Of a stretch of 64,000 nucleotides of DNA, positions 34,284 to 44,187 are shown one piece after another. Each line of letters opens with the position of its first letter. Position 1 is the stretch's first letter. A program made the position numbers and the translations under genes. This DNA is from Halorussus rarus (GTDB taxonomy: Archaea > Halobacteriota > Halobacteria > Halobacteriales > Haladaptataceae), in assembly GCF_003369835.1 (NCBI RefSeq), contig NZ_QPMJ01000002.1:806001-870000 (forward strand), written 5' to 3'. The notes below the pieces were generated by a model that was not told the origin of the DNA, ran no database searches, and saw only the letters and a program-made list of their open reading frames with translations.

Positions 34284-34299
34284 AGAGATATCGCAACAG

Positions 34300-34554
34300 T
34301 CATTCTCGGGGCTCGACCTCGACGTCGTAGTCGTGGATGGTCGGGTTCGCCAGGAGGCGCTCGGCCATCTCGCCGGCGCGGTCGGCGGCCGAGTCGGCCG
34401 AGTCGGCGTCGACGTCGAGCTCGAACCGGTCGGCCGACCGCAGGCCCTGGAGCTCGAAGCCGAGCCGCTCCAGCGCCCGCTTGGTCGTCGCTGCCTCGGG
34501 GTCGAGGACGCCCTCCTTCAGGCGGACCGTGACCGTGGCGGTGTAGGCGGTCAT
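34300..34554 (-). CDS. purS: Phosphoribosylformylglycinamidine synthase subunit PurS
   Basis: 84 residues, normal PurS length. MTAYTATVTVRLKEGVLDPEAATTKRALERLGFE is the PurS signature (ferredoxin-like strand, then conserved Lys-x-Gly-Val-Leu-Asp-Pro). It binds PurQ and PurL to form the FGAM synthase complex. First gene of a purS-purQ transcript; the 111-nt gap to purQ contains the hairpin. Confidence 0.92.
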   Translation of the reverse strand: MTAYTATVTVRLKEGVLDPEAATTKRALERLGFELQGLRSADRFELDVDADSADSAADRAGEMAERLLANPTIHDYDVEVEPRE

Positions 34555-34718
34555 CGGGTGAAGGTGGTCGTCCGTGCTCAAAAGCACTTTCGGAATCCGC
34601 GTTCGCACCACGAACGTGCATACCGAAGCGTCGGTGCGGCCCGGACGAACCGGCGGTGCTCCCCGAAAGTGTGCCACGAATCGGCACGCACTCGGGAATC
34701 TTGCACGGAAGCAGTAGC

Positions 34719-34725
34719 TTTTATC
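34719..34725 (+). promoter_or_regulatory. TATA-like box of the purU transcript
   Basis: TTTTATC lies 27-33 nt before the ATG at 34752, so transcription likely begins at the leader ORF rather than at purU. Confidence 0.5.
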
Positions 34726-34751
34726 TCCGAGCGTCGTCCAGACATACGACT

Positions 34752-34778
34752 ATGTCCTCCGCGCAGGTGAGACGATGA
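34752..34778 (+). other. Eight-codon leader ORF of purU
   Basis: ATG at 34752 encodes MSSAQVRR and its TGA overlaps the purU ATG as ATGA. AGGTGA (34765-34770), a good Shine-Dalgarno match, sits inside it 4 nt before the purU start. Thus the leader would be leaderless-translated and purU SD-translated. Confidence 0.4.
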
Positions 34779-35752
34779 GCGAGCGCGAACTGACCGAGAT
34801 CACCGTCATCGGCGACGACGACACCGGACTCGTCGCCAGGGTCACGAGCCTGCTGTTCGAGCGCGGAATCAACATCGAGGACCTCGACCAGGCGGTCCGC
34901 GACGACCTGTTCCGGATGACGATGCGGGTCGACGCCGCCGAGATGGAGACGACCCGTGAAGCGCTCCGGGACGACCTCGACGAACTGGGCGACGACCTCG
35001 GGGTCGACGTGCGGGTCCGGTTCCCGTCGGACCGCGAGACCCGGCGGGTCGCGGCGCTGGTCACCAAGGAGAGCCACTGCCTCCGGCGGCTCTGCGAGGC
35101 CGACGCCGCCGGCGAGCTCGACGCCGAGCTCTCGGTCGTCATCGGCAACCACCCCGACCTCCAGCCCGTCGCCACGGAGTACGGCATCCCCTTCCACGAC
35201 GTGGGCGACGCCGACGGCAACCCCGACGAGGACGAACTGCTCGACCTGCTGGCGCAGTACGACATCGACCTCGTGGCGCTGGCCCGGTACATGCGCATCC
35301 TCGGCCCGAACGTCGTCTTCCGGTACGAGGGCCGCATCATCAACGTCCACCCGAGCCTGCTGCCGGCGTTCCCCGGCGCGAAGGCCTACCGGCAGGCCAA
35401 GGAGGCGGGCGTCCGCATCGCGGGGGTGACCGCTCACTACGTCACCACCGACCTCGATCAGGGACCCATCATCGCCCAGCGGGCGTTCAACGTCCCGGAC
35501 GGCGCTCCGGTCGAGACCCTCAAGGAGCGGGGCCAGCCCCTCGAGGCCGAGGTGCTGCTGGAGGCGGTCCGGCTCCACCTCGCCGACGACGTCGCAATCC
35601 ACCGCGGCCGGACCGAGCTCCGGGACGACGCCGCAGAGGAGCGCGAGGACTCCGACGGCTACCGGCTGGGGATGGGCCCCGAACTCGACCGGGCGACCCC
35701 CGACGAGCCGACCGACGGGAGCGTCGTCGCGCCGCCGGACGCCGGCAACTGA
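34775..35752 (+). CDS. purU: Formyltetrahydrofolate deformylase
   Basis: 325 residues. An N-terminal ACT domain (TEITVIGDDDTGLVARVTSLLFERGINIEDL, 1-80) is followed by a formyltransferase-type domain with VALARYMRIL, the NVHPSLLPAFPGAKAYRQA segment and the HYVTTDLDQGPIIAQ motif, whose His/Asp/Asn residues are catalytic in PurU. It hydrolyses formyl-tetrahydrofolate to formate for purine synthesis. A haloarchaeal C-terminal acidic tail of about 45 residues is extra. The start is fixed by the SD and leader overlap; neighbours purS/purQ and purC agree. Confidence 0.9.
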   Translation: MSERELTEITVIGDDDTGLVARVTSLLFERGINIEDLDQAVRDDLFRMTMRVDAAEMETTREALRDDLDELGDDLGVDVRVRFPSDRETRRVAALVTKESHCLRRLCEADAAGELDAELSVVIGNHPDLQPVATEYGIPFHDVGDADGNPDEDELLDLLAQYDIDLVALARYMRILGPNVVFRYEGRIINVHPSLLPAFPGAKAYRQAKEAGVRIAGVTAHYVTTDLDQGPIIAQRAFNVPDGAPVETLKERGQPLEAEVLLEAVRLHLADDVAIHRGRTELRDDAAEEREDSDGYRLGMGPELDRATPDEPTDGSVVAPPDAGN

Positions 35753-35842
35753 CGCCCGACCGGCGGAATGCCGGGAGCCTATCGGCTCTCGACTGCTTCT
35801 GCTGCCGTAGTAACGAGAAACGGGGCGACGTCCGTCGACGAC

Positions 35843-36868
35843 TCAGAGGTCCCGGACCGCGGCCACCGCGTCCACGAGCGCGGGCGCGTCGAACAGGTCG
35901 CGGCCGACGTAGGCGTTGGTGCCGGCCGTGTAGAGGTCGCGGGCCGCCCGGACCACCTCGGCGTCGAGCGGTTCGGGCTCGGCCTCGCACAGCGACTTCC
36001 AGTCGGCGACGTCGCGCTCCTTCGCCTCTCGCTTGGCGGCCTCGACCGCCTCGACCCACTCGGGCTGGGTTCGCTTGTGGTACTGCCGGACGAACTCCTT
36101 GCTGACCTGCTGGCCGTGGAACGTGAAGCGGTTCTCGTCGAACGTGCCGACCACGTCGGCGACCCGGACCTCGCCGTCGACGTAGAGGCACTCGATCTTG
36201 CCGTCCTCGTGGACCAGGTCGGCCTCGGCGGCGCGCTCGGTCACGACCCGGTTGACCTCGCGGGCGACCGCCTCCAGCTCGTCGACGTCGGCCAGCCCGG
36301 CGATGCCGTCGGCCTCCTCGCGGTCGAGGTAGCGGTCGCTCTCCTCGAACTTGGTGGAGAACTCCACGATGGGCTCCTCGAGCTGGACGACGCCGTCGGG
36401 CCACTCCGCGAAGTCGAGCGCGTGGTCTGCGGGGTCGGTCCGCCTCCGGAGGCTCGACCCGACGGGGACGCTGTTCCGGAAGACGACCTCCAGGGGAACC
36501 AGGTAGTTGTCACCCGCCGCGGCGTGGAACGCCTCGTAGTCGTACGCCCGGCCCTCGTGGGGCAGGTCGGGCACCTGGGTCAGGTCGATGGCCATCTCGA
36601 CCGGCGGCGCGTCTGCCTCGGCGAGCGGGACGACCTCGTCGGTCCGAGGGTCGACGACCCCCCGGTAGTGGGTCGGGACGCCCTCGTCGGCCAGCAGCTC
36701 GAAGTTGAACGCGCCCATCGCGCAGAGGCTCGCGCCCTTGTCCGGGATCTCGTCGGGCATCTTGCCCCAGTCGAACACCGAGTAGTCGTCGGTGAACACG
36801 AACGCCCCGCGGCCCGGGGTGGTCGCGGTCGGTTCGCGTTCGACCCGGAACTCCTTGACGCTCGTCAC
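35843..36868 (-). CDS. purC: SAICAR synthetase
   Basis: 341 residues from a GTG at 36868 ([45 protein letters not shown]), the known haloarchaeal PurC beginning. It joins aspartate to CAIR with ATP in purine synthesis. Recognisable: Lys-Gly-Ala-Ser near residue 50, [14 protein letters not shown], and the ending [21 protein letters not shown]. About 100 residues longer than the common bacterial enzyme; long forms are usual in haloarchaea. The frame is open upstream of 36868 by chance. Confidence 0.9.
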   Translation of the reverse strand: MTSVKEFRVEREPTATTPGRGAFVFTDDYSVFDWGKMPDEIPDKGASLCAMGAFNFELLADEGVPTHYRGVVDPRTDEVVPLAEADAPPVEMAIDLTQVPDLPHEGRAYDYEAFHAAAGDNYLVPLEVVFRNSVPVGSSLRRRTDPADHALDFAEWPDGVVQLEEPIVEFSTKFEESDRYLDREEADGIAGLADVDELEAVAREVNRVVTERAAEADLVHEDGKIECLYVDGEVRVADVVGTFDENRFTFHGQQVSKEFVRQYHKRTQPEWVEAVEAAKREAKERDVADWKSLCEAEPEPLDAEVVRAARDLYTAGTNAYVGRDLFDAPALVDAVAAVRDL

Positions 36869-37097
36869 CGCAACCACCTCGACGCCGTCGCGCGCGCCCC
36901 GTCGCTGTCGGACATGTGGGAGGGGTGGCCACGGTGAGACTAAGGCGTTTCCATTCCCGTGAGCACTTCCGCGAAGCACCGGGGAGAAATACGCATGTTC
37001 GTGCATCAAGCAGTCTCCGAATCGGCGCCAGTGATGCCCGATACTGCTCATCCGGCGCACCCCGCCGCCGGACGGCCGCCCTGCCGTAACCCGTCGG

Positions 37098-37103
37098 TTT
37101 TTA
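37098..37103 (+). promoter_or_regulatory. TATA-like box of cofH
   Basis: TTTTTA 26-31 nt before the ATG at 37129; leaderless spacing. Confidence 0.45.
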
Positions 37104-37128
37104 CCGCTGCCGGTCCTCGTACCGGGTG

Positions 37129-38526
37129 ATGGAAGACGCGGCCCGGACGAACGTCCCGCGGGGACGGTTCGACTTCGAGTGCGTGCCCGAGACCGACCAG
37201 TCGTTCGAGAATGCGCTGGCGAAGGCCCGCGACGGCGAGCGACTCACCGTCGCCGACGGGGTCGAACTCATGACTACCGGCACCGACCGCGAGGGCGTCG
37301 ACCTCGCGCGCAAGGAGCGGGTGCTGGAGGCCGCCGACCGCAGGCGCGCGGAGGTCGTCGGCGACGACGTCACCTTCGTCGCCAACCTCAACAACAACGT
37401 CACCACCGCCTGCAACACGGGCTGCCTGTTCTGCAACTTCAAGGACACTGCACAGCACTTCGAAGTGAAGAACGGCGAGGACCACGCCGGCTTCACGAAG
37501 ACGCCCGAGGAATCGCGGGAGATCGTCGAAGCGGCCCGCGAGACGGGCATCTACGAGGTCACGTCGGTCAGCGGGCTCCACCCCGCGCTCGCGCTCGACG
37601 ACGAGCACGTCGAGATACTGGAGGCCAGCGACCGGGGCGATCTCAACTACAAGCCCGCCGACGCCTACGAGACCGACCCGGGCACCTACGTCGACCAGAT
37701 GGAGGCCATGGACGTCGACGGCATCCACCTCCACTCGATGACCCCCGAGGAGGCGTACCACGCCCGCCGGGGCACCGACTGGTCGTACGAGGAGGTCTAC
37801 GGCCGCCTGAAGGACGCGGGCCTCGACAGCGCGCCCGGCACCGCCGCCGAGATTCTGGTCGACGAGGTCCGGTCGGTCATCTGTCCCGGCAAGATCGGCA
37901 CCGACGAGTGGATAGAGGCGATGGAGGCCGCCGCGGAGGTCGGGCTCGACACGACCGCGACCATCATGTACGGCCACGTCGAGAACGAGGCCCACCGCGT
38001 GCGCCACCTGAAGCGCGTCCGGGACCTCCAGGACCGGACCGGCAACATCACCGAGTTCGTCCCCCTCTCGTTCGTCCACCCGAACACGCCCCTCGCGGAG
38101 CGCGGGATGATCGACGCGGGCGCGACGACCCACGAGGACGAACTGATGATCGCGGTCTCCCGCCTGTTCCTCGACAACGTCGACAACATCCAGTCGTCGT
38201 GGGTCAAGTACGGCGACGAGCAGGGGCTCAAGATGCTCTCGTGCGGCGCGAACGACTTCATGGGCACCATCCTGAGCGAGGAGATCACCAAGCGCGCCGG
38301 CGGCGAGTTCGGCGAGGCCCGGTCGTTCGCGGAGTACGTCGAGATGATAACGGCGATCGGCCGGACCCCGGTCGAGCGCTCGACCGACTACCGCGAGACC
38401 CGCGAGATAGACCCGTCCGACCCGCCGTTCGGCCCCGAACTCGGTCCCGCGGCCGACGGGACGCCGCTGGTCGACGCCGCCACGGGGCCGGCCGCCGCCG
38501 AGGACCGCTCGCCGGCCGACGACTGA
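37129..38526 (+). CDS. cofH: FO synthase subunit CofH
   Basis: 465 residues. Radical SAM enzyme with CX3CX2C (Cys95, Cys99, Cys102 in [11 protein letters not shown]). CofH joins a 4-hydroxybenzyl unit from tyrosine to 5-amino-6-ribitylaminouracil; CofG then closes the ring to FO, the deazaflavin of F420. Family blocks: [55 protein letters not shown]. Start chosen by TATA spacing (a GTG 3 nt upstream is in frame). cofG and cofC lie at 43-45 kb. A C-terminal Asp/Ala-rich tail is haloarchaeal. Confidence 0.93.
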   Translation: MEDAARTNVPRGRFDFECVPETDQSFENALAKARDGERLTVADGVELMTTGTDREGVDLARKERVLEAADRRRAEVVGDDVTFVANLNNNVTTACNTGCLFCNFKDTAQHFEVKNGEDHAGFTKTPEESREIVEAARETGIYEVTSVSGLHPALALDDEHVEILEASDRGDLNYKPADAYETDPGTYVDQMEAMDVDGIHLHSMTPEEAYHARRGTDWSYEEVYGRLKDAGLDSAPGTAAEILVDEVRSVICPGKIGTDEWIEAMEAAAEVGLDTTATIMYGHVENEAHRVRHLKRVRDLQDRTGNITEFVPLSFVHPNTPLAERGMIDAGATTHEDELMIAVSRLFLDNVDNIQSSWVKYGDEQGLKMLSCGANDFMGTILSEEITKRAGGEFGEARSFAEYVEMITAIGRTPVERSTDYRETREIDPSDPPFGPELGPAADGTPLVDAATGPAAAEDRSPADD

Positions 38527-38538
38527 GGACTCGCCGCC

Positions 38539-39096
38539 ATGATGAACACCACCCACGCCGCGATGGGCGTCGCGTTGGCGACCCCGCTCGCCGTCCTCGC
38601 GCCCGAACTCGCCCCCGCGGCCGCGCTCGCCGGGTTCGCCGGCGGCGCGTTCCCCGACCTCGACCTGCTGTCGGGCCAGCACCGCCGGACGCTCCACTTC
38701 CCGGTGTACTACTCGGTCGCCGCGATTCCGGCGGGCGCGCTGGCGGCCCTGTTCCCGACCGCGGCCACGGTCGCCGCGGCGTTCTTCCTGCTGTCGGCCG
38801 GCCTCCACTGCGTCGCCGACGCGGCCGGGGGCGGCCTCGAACTCCGGCCCTGGGAGGCCACCGACGACCGCGGCGTGTACGTCCACCCGAAGGGGGCGTG
38901 GATTCCGCCCCGCCGGTGGATCCGCTACGACGGCGCGCCCGAGGACCTCGTGCTCGCGGGGGTGTTCTCGCTGCCGGGGCTGCTGGTGTTCGACGGCGCG
39001 GTCCGGACGCTGACGGTCGTCGGCCTCGCGGTGTCGGTGGTGTACGTCGCGGTCCGGAAGCGACTGCCGGAGGTCGAGACCCGGTACTTGCGGTAG
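38539..39096 (+). CDS. DUF457/YdjM-like metal-dependent membrane hydrolase
   Basis: 185 residues, several hydrophobic helices. MNTTHAAMGVALATPLAVLAPE has the N-terminal His, GGAFPDLDLLSGQHRRTLHFPVYY has the Pro-Asp-x-Asp pair and later His, and SAGLHCVADAAGGGLELRPWE the third His/Asp set; these metal ligands define the DUF457 (membrane metal-dependent hydrolase) family. Substrate unknown. Lies 12 nt after cofH on the same strand, so likely on its transcript. Confidence 0.78.
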   Translation: MMNTTHAAMGVALATPLAVLAPELAPAAALAGFAGGAFPDLDLLSGQHRRTLHFPVYYSVAAIPAGALAALFPTAATVAAAFFLLSAGLHCVADAAGGGLELRPWEATDDRGVYVHPKGAWIPPRRWIRYDGAPEDLVLAGVFSLPGLLVFDGAVRTLTVVGLAVSVVYVAVRKRLPEVETRYLR

Positions 39097-39210
39097 CGTC
39101 CGCCCGTCCGGGCCACTCGACGTTCCGCCGGAGCGCCAACCGACGCCGTGATCGCCCGTTCAGCCGCGTAGTTTCAAAGATAAACAAGATTGTGGGCGAG
39201 TTCAGTACAC

Positions 39211-39218
39211 TTATAAAA
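39211..39218 (+). promoter_or_regulatory. TATA box of the phosphorelay operon
   Basis: TTATAAAA ends 24 nt before the ATG at 39242. It overlaps an in-frame ATG at 39218, which is therefore unlikely to be the start. Confidence 0.6.
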
Positions 39219-39241
39219 TGAGATACGAACCTGCCAGACAC

Positions 39242-40693
39242 ATGGACACCTCTATAAGGGTGTTGGTAGTCGACGATAGCAGTTTCTACGCGCAGATCGT
39301 CGCCGACACGCTCGCGACAGACTACGACATGACGACGATGAAGGCGAACGACGCCCGCAATGGCCTCGACCGCCTCGACTCCGCGGACGTCGACTGCGTC
39401 GTCACCGACTACCAGATGCCGGAGATGAACGGGATCGAGTTCCTCGAAGCGGCGCGCGAGCGCGGCTTCGAACAGCCGTTCATCCTGTTGACCGGTACCG
39501 GGAGCGAGGCAGTAGCGAGCGAAGCCGTCGCCGCCGGTGTCACCCACTACTTCCAGAAGGAGGAAGGCGAACAGCAGTTCGAGAAACTGGCGAACCAGAT
39601 AGACAACGCGGTCGAACAGCGCCGCACCGAGCAGAAGTACGAACTGCTGGTGAACAACTCCCCGGACCTGATCGCGCAGTTAAACGCCGACGGGGAGTTC
39701 GTGATGGCGAACGCCGCGATGGCGGAGGCGCTCGACTCGACGCCGACGGCGTTGACGGACCAGTCGCTGTTCGACGTCGTTCCCGAAGACGTGGCCGAGC
39801 GGCGACTCGAAATCGGCCGAGAGGTCATCGAGACCGGGGAGACCAGGCGGTTCGAGGACGGCTACGAGGGCGAGTACTTCCACAACGTCTTCGCATCGGT
39901 GGACCTGCCGGGCGAGCGCGAGACCTTCCAGGTCATCACGCGGGACATCACCGACCGCAAGGAGGCCGAGATAGAACTGAAGGAGACGGTGGAGAAACTG
40001 GAGGAGTCGAACGCCCAGTTGGAGCAGTTCGCCTACGTGACCTCTCACGACCTCCAGGAACCGCTCCGGATGGTGTCGAGTTACATGCAGTTGCTCGAAC
40101 GCGGGTACAAGGACGACCTCGACGAGGACGCCCAGGAGTTCATCGACTACGCGGTAGACGGGGCCGACCGGATGAAGGAGATGATAAACGACCTCCTGAA
40201 GTACTCCCGAGTGGACTCCCGCGGCGGCGAGTTCGAGCGGACCGACTTCGAGTCGGTCGTCGAACAGGCGACCGACAATCTCCAGATGGCAGTTCACGAG
40301 AGCGGTGCCGAGGTGACCCACGACCCGCTCCCGTCGGTAGTGTGCGACGAGAGCCAGATGGTCGTGTTGCTCCAGAATCTCGTGGGCAACGCCATCAAGT
40401 ACTGCGACGAGGAGACGCCCCGGATTCACGTGTCGGCCGAACGCGACGACGAGGAGTACGTGTTCTCGGTGAGCGACAACGGTATCGGCATCCCCGAGGA
40501 CGATGCGGACGAGGTGTTCCGCATCTTCTCGCGGCTTCACGGCAACGACGAGTACTCCGGCACCGGCATCGGACTCGCCATGTGTCAGAAGATACTCGAC
40601 CGCCACGAGGGCGACATCTGGCTCGAATCCGAGGTCGGCGAGGGTTCGACGTTCTACTTCGCCCTCTCCGCCGGAGGTGCGGGCGATGAGTAG
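39242..40693 (+). CDS. Response regulator-PAS-histidine kinase
   Basis: 483 residues, soluble. A receiver domain (1-115) with Asp56 ([10 protein letters not shown]) and Lys106, then a PAS domain (about 128-240), and a histidine kinase: H-box [14 protein letters not shown] with His269, N-box LVGNAIKYC, and G boxes [11 protein letters not shown] and [10 protein letters not shown]. The Ser-His-Asp-Leu-x-Glu-Pro-Leu box is the phytochrome-type HisKA form. It overlaps the next gene by 8 nt, so three signalling genes share one transcript. No membrane segment; the PAS domain may sense a ligand. Confidence 0.9.
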   Translation: MDTSIRVLVVDDSSFYAQIVADTLATDYDMTTMKANDARNGLDRLDSADVDCVVTDYQMPEMNGIEFLEAARERGFEQPFILLTGTGSEAVASEAVAAGVTHYFQKEEGEQQFEKLANQIDNAVEQRRTEQKYELLVNNSPDLIAQLNADGEFVMANAAMAEALDSTPTALTDQSLFDVVPEDVAERRLEIGREVIETGETRRFEDGYEGEYFHNVFASVDLPGERETFQVITRDITDRKEAEIELKETVEKLEESNAQLEQFAYVTSHDLQEPLRMVSSYMQLLERGYKDDLDEDAQEFIDYAVDGADRMKEMINDLLKYSRVDSRGGEFERTDFESVVEQATDNLQMAVHESGAEVTHDPLPSVVCDESQMVVLLQNLVGNAIKYCDEETPRIHVSAERDDEEYVFSVSDNGIGIPEDDADEVFRIFSRLHGNDEYSGTGIGLAMCQKILDRHEGDIWLESEVGEGSTFYFALSAGGAGDE

Positions 40694-41138
40694 CGAACCG
40701 CCCGGAGAGGCGATTGAGATACTGCTAGTCGAGGACAACCCCGGCGACGTTCGGTTGACCGAGGAGGCGCTCAAACGGGGCGACGTCATCAACAACCTCC
40801 ACGTGGTCAAGGACGGCGTGGAGGCGATGCGGTTCCTCCGTCGCGAGGGCGAGTACGAAGACGCCCCGCAACCCGACCTCATCCTGCTGGACCTGAACCT
40901 CCCCCGGAAGGACGGCAAGGAGGTCCTCCGCGACATCGACGAGGACCGCGAACTCCGGCGCATCCCGGTCGTCGTGCTGACCAGTTCCGAGGCCGAGGAG
41001 GACATCGTGAAGAGCTACGAGCTCCACGCCAACGCCTACATCACGAAGCCGGTGGACATCGACCAGTTCATCGACGTGGCGCAGAACCTCGAACAGTTCT
41101 GGCTCTCGATAGTCAAGCTTCCCCCGAACGATGAGTGA
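40686..41138 (+). CDS. Single-domain response regulator (Rcp1 type)
   Basis: 150 residues. A receiver domain with Asp69 ([12 protein letters not shown]) and Lys121 (AYITKPVD), and acidic pair at VEDN near 16. The long loop between strands and the Pro-Val-Asp-Ile ending are typical of Rcp1-type regulators that accept phosphate from phytochrome-type kinases. It starts within the end of the upstream kinase gene (8-nt overlap). No output domain, so it probably relays phosphate. Confidence 0.88.
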   Translation: MSSEPPGEAIEILLVEDNPGDVRLTEEALKRGDVINNLHVVKDGVEAMRFLRREGEYEDAPQPDLILLDLNLPRKDGKEVLRDIDEDRELRRIPVVVLTSSEAEEDIVKSYELHANAYITKPVDIDQFIDVAQNLEQFWLSIVKLPPNDE

Positions 41139-42252
41139 ACAGGACAAGACGACGGTGCTGCTGATCGAGGACAACCCGGGCGACGCCCGGCTCTTCGAGG
41201 AGATGCTCCAGATGAAGGGGAACATCCTGGACGACAGCGACAACCTCTCGCCGAACCTCTCGCTGGTCCACGAGGAGCGCCTCGAAGACGGCCTCGAACG
41301 CCTCGAATCCGAGCCGGTCGACATCGTCCTGCTCGACCTGATGCTCCCGGACAGCAGCGGCGAAGCGACGTTCGACGCGGTCCTCGACCGGACCCGCGAG
41401 GTTCCCATCGTCCTGCTCACCGGACTCAACGACCGCGAGTTCGGGGTCAACGCGGTCCAGCGCGGCGCCCAGGACTACCTCATCAAGGGGGAGATCGACG
41501 GCGAGCTCCTCGTCCGCACGATGCGGTACGCGATAGAGCGCAAGAAGAACGAGCGCGAACTCGCCCGCCGGACCGAGCAGCTCGCCATCATGAACCAGAT
41601 CCTCGAACACGACATCCGCAACGACATGAACGTCATCTCCGGGATGGCCGAACTCCTCCGGGAGCGAGTCGACGACCCCGACCACGAGGAGTACCTCGAC
41701 CGGATGCTGGAGAACAGCGACCACGTCGTCGAGCTCACCGAGACCGCCTCGACGCTGCTGGAGACGGTCGCCGGCGAGGAGGACCCCGACCTCGAACCGG
41801 TGGACGCCGCCCGAGTCCTCGAGAGCGAGGTGCGGAAGGCCCGGACCTCCCACGACGGCGCGACGTTCGTCGCGCCCGACGACCTCCCCGAGATACGGGT
41901 CCGGGCGAACAGCATGCTGTCGTCGGTGTTCGGGAACCTCCTCAACAACGCGGTCCAGCACAACGACGCCGAGGAGCCGCGGGTCGAGGTCGACGTCGCG
42001 ACCCGCGACAACGCCGACAACGACGCCGGCGACGGCACCGCCGAGATCCGCATCGCCGACAACGGACCGGGGGTCCCGGCCGACCAGCGCGACGCCGTCT
42101 TCGGGCGAGGCGAACAGGGTATCGACAGTTCGGGGACCGGTATCGGACTGTACCTGGTAGACACGCTGGTGGGCCAGTACGGCGGCAGCGTCCGAATCGA
42201 GGACAACGACCCGCGCGGCGCCACCTTCGTCGTCGAACTGGCGGAAGTGTAG
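41131..42252 (+). CDS. Response regulator-histidine kinase hybrid
   Basis: 373 residues. A receiver (1-130) with Asp69 ([13 protein letters not shown]) and Lys119 ([10 protein letters not shown]) is followed by a coiled linker and a kinase: H-box [15 protein letters not shown] with His160, N-box [13 protein letters not shown], and G boxes [10 protein letters not shown] and [10 protein letters not shown]. The His-Asp-Ile-Arg-Asn-Asp box differs from the first kinase, so the two may take different partners. It overlaps the preceding regulator by 8 nt. Confidence 0.88.
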   Translation: MSEQDKTTVLLIEDNPGDARLFEEMLQMKGNILDDSDNLSPNLSLVHEERLEDGLERLESEPVDIVLLDLMLPDSSGEATFDAVLDRTREVPIVLLTGLNDREFGVNAVQRGAQDYLIKGEIDGELLVRTMRYAIERKKNERELARRTEQLAIMNQILEHDIRNDMNVISGMAELLRERVDDPDHEEYLDRMLENSDHVVELTETASTLLETVAGEEDPDLEPVDAARVLESEVRKARTSHDGATFVAPDDLPEIRVRANSMLSSVFGNLLNNAVQHNDAEEPRVEVDVATRDNADNDAGDGTAEIRIADNGPGVPADQRDAVFGRGEQGIDSSGTGIGLYLVDTLVGQYGGSVRIEDNDPRGATFVVELAEV

Positions 42253-42356
42253 ACGGGTCGGAACCGCGGGGCGCCGTCGGGCGTCTTCGCGTCGACAGGC
42301 GCAGCCCGTCAGATGACCGACTGATTTTAACAGCGTGGACCGAGTACGCCCACTCG

Positions 42357-43007
42357 ATGTCCGAGGCCCTCCGCGACGAACTCCGGGACCGAATCGGCCT
42401 CCGCCCGCTCCTCTTTAGCGCAGGACTGTTCGCGGTGCTGCACGTCCTGTTCGACGCGTCGGTCGCGCAACTCGCGGTCACGGCGATTACCGGCGCCGTG
42501 GTCGGCCTGTCGGAGGCCGTCGAGGAGGCGTACGACCTCCAGGCGGGCGTCCGGTCGCTCGGACTCGCCGTCGTGACGCTCGTCTCCGGGGTCGCGCTCC
42601 TGGCGTTCGAGGACGGAATTTGGTGGCTTCCGGCGGCGTTCCTCGTCGTCGGCGGGTGGCTCCTGCTCGACTCTGTCCAGACGCTGCGCCACGACGGCCT
42701 CGCGGCGGACGACGACGACGTCCGCGACGGCGAGGCGGTGTACCGGAGCTACGTCGAGCGGCGCGTCCACGAGACGCTGACCGAGCGGCCGCGGACCCGC
42801 CGGGAGCTGTTCGGGGCGCTCGACGCAGACGACCGGGACATCGAGCGCGCCCTCGACGCGCTCCGGGAACGCGGCGTGCTCGACCGCGAGGGCAGTGAAC
42901 TCCGCGTCTCGTCGTTCGAGAAGGGACGACTCGCGGCCGCCCGCGAGCGTCTCGGCGACGGGACCAGGCGGCTGGCCCGACCGCTCGCGCTGGAGCGGGA
43001 GAAGTAG
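42357..43007 (+). CDS. Membrane protein with cytosolic winged-helix tail
   Basis: 216 residues. Four helices (about 17-115) and then a charged cytosolic domain. It includes VHETLTERPRTRRELFGALDADDRDIERALDALRERGVLDREGSELRVSSF, a winged-helix pattern that could bind DNA from the membrane. No named family recognised. It follows the phosphorelay operon by about 104 nt and faces cofG convergently. Confidence 0.6.
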   Translation: MSEALRDELRDRIGLRPLLFSAGLFAVLHVLFDASVAQLAVTAITGAVVGLSEAVEEAYDLQAGVRSLGLAVVTLVSGVALLAFEDGIWWLPAAFLVVGGWLLLDSVQTLRHDGLAADDDDVRDGEAVYRSYVERRVHETLTERPRTRRELFGALDADDRDIERALDALRERGVLDREGSELRVSSFEKGRLAAARERLGDGTRRLARPLALEREK

Positions 43008-43037
43008 CGGGAGCCGTCCGGCCGAGAGACAACCGAT

Positions 43038-44135
43038 TCAGTCCCCGACCACGGCGTGGTACTGTTCGTCGGTCTCGATGGCCTCCCGGATTCGTGCCGA
43101 GACCCACCCGTCGTCGGCGTCGCCGTCCGCTTCTTCGTCGATGTACCGCCGGTACACCGGGAGTCGCTCGCGCAGCGGGACGCCCGCCTCGTCGGCGATG
43201 TCCTCTAGCTCCCGGAGCGCGGGCCACGCGTAGTCGGGATTGATGTGGTCGTCGGTGACCGGCGAGACCCCGCCCAGGTCGTCGACGCCGCAGTCCAGCA
43301 GGTCGCGGGTCGGCGAGAGGTTCGGCGGCACCTGCACCGACACCTCCTCGGGGAGGGAGTACCGGGCCATCGCCACGGCCCGGCGCATGGTCTCGACCGA
43401 GGGCCGGTCGAACGACGACCGCTCGTTGGGCACGACGTTCTGGACGATGACCTCCTGGACGTGACCGTACCGCTCGTGGAGGTCGCGGATGGCCAGCAGG
43501 CTCTCGGCCCGGTCGCGCCAGTCCTCGCCGATGCCGACCAGGATGCCCGTGGTGAACGGGACGCCGAGTTCGCCGGCGTTCTGGATGGTGTTCAGCCGCT
43601 GACCGGGCGACTTCACCCGCGGGCCGGCGTGGGCGTCGACGTCGGCGGTCGTCTCGAGCATCACGCCCATCGAGGCGTTGACGTCCGCGACCAGTTCCAT
43701 CTGCTCGCGGGTCTGGTCGCCGGGGTTGCTGTGGGGCAGCAGCCCCTCGTCGAGCGCGATCTCGCAGACCTCCCGGAGGTAGCTGTGGATGGAGTCGTGG
43801 CCCCACTCGGCGAGCTGGTCGTGGACCGCCGTGTACCGGTCGTCGGGGTCGTCGCCGAAGGTGAACAGCGCCTCGGTGCAGCCGGCGTCGACGCCGGTCC
43901 TGACGATATCGCGGACCTCCTCGGGCGAGAGCAGCGACGCCTCGCCGGGCGCGTCGAAGTAGGTGCAGTAGGTGCAGGTGTACCGGCAGGCGGTCGTCAG
44001 CGGCACGAACACGTTCTTCGCGAAGGTGAGCTCGTCGGCCGGGTCGACGTCCGCGGGCTCGACCCCGAACAGTCGCTCGACCTCGTCCTCGTCGACGGTG
44101 ACGTCAACGCCGTACTCGTCGGCCCCCGGAATCAT
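43038..44135 (-). CDS. cofG: FO synthase subunit CofG
   Basis: 365 residues. Radical SAM with CX3CX2C (Cys50, Cys54, Cys57 in TTACRYTCTYCTYFD). Partner of CofH in FO synthesis. Blocks: SNPGDQTREQMELVADVNASMGVMLE, FTTGILVGIGEDWRDR, VSVQVPPNLSP. It follows cofC on the same strand with a 52-nt gap, so cofC and cofG are probably co-transcribed, apart from cofH at 37 kb. Confidence 0.93.
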   Translation of the reverse strand: MIPGADEYGVDVTVDEDEVERLFGVEPADVDPADELTFAKNVFVPLTTACRYTCTYCTYFDAPGEASLLSPEEVRDIVRTGVDAGCTEALFTFGDDPDDRYTAVHDQLAEWGHDSIHSYLREVCEIALDEGLLPHSNPGDQTREQMELVADVNASMGVMLETTADVDAHAGPRVKSPGQRLNTIQNAGELGVPFTTGILVGIGEDWRDRAESLLAIRDLHERYGHVQEVIVQNVVPNERSSFDRPSVETMRRAVAMARYSLPEEVSVQVPPNLSPTRDLLDCGVDDLGGVSPVTDDHINPDYAWPALRELEDIADEAGVPLRERLPVYRRYIDEEADGDADDGWVSARIREAIETDEQYHAVVGD

Positions 44136-44187
44136 CGTTCCCTCGTTTCCCCGCGGCGCGGAAAACGGTTGCTACTCCGGAACCGCG

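Noticed and set aside
39218-39241. ATG at 39218 as start of the hybrid kinase
   Set aside because: It lies inside the TATA box TTATAAAA; the leaderless start at 39242 opens the receiver domain properly.
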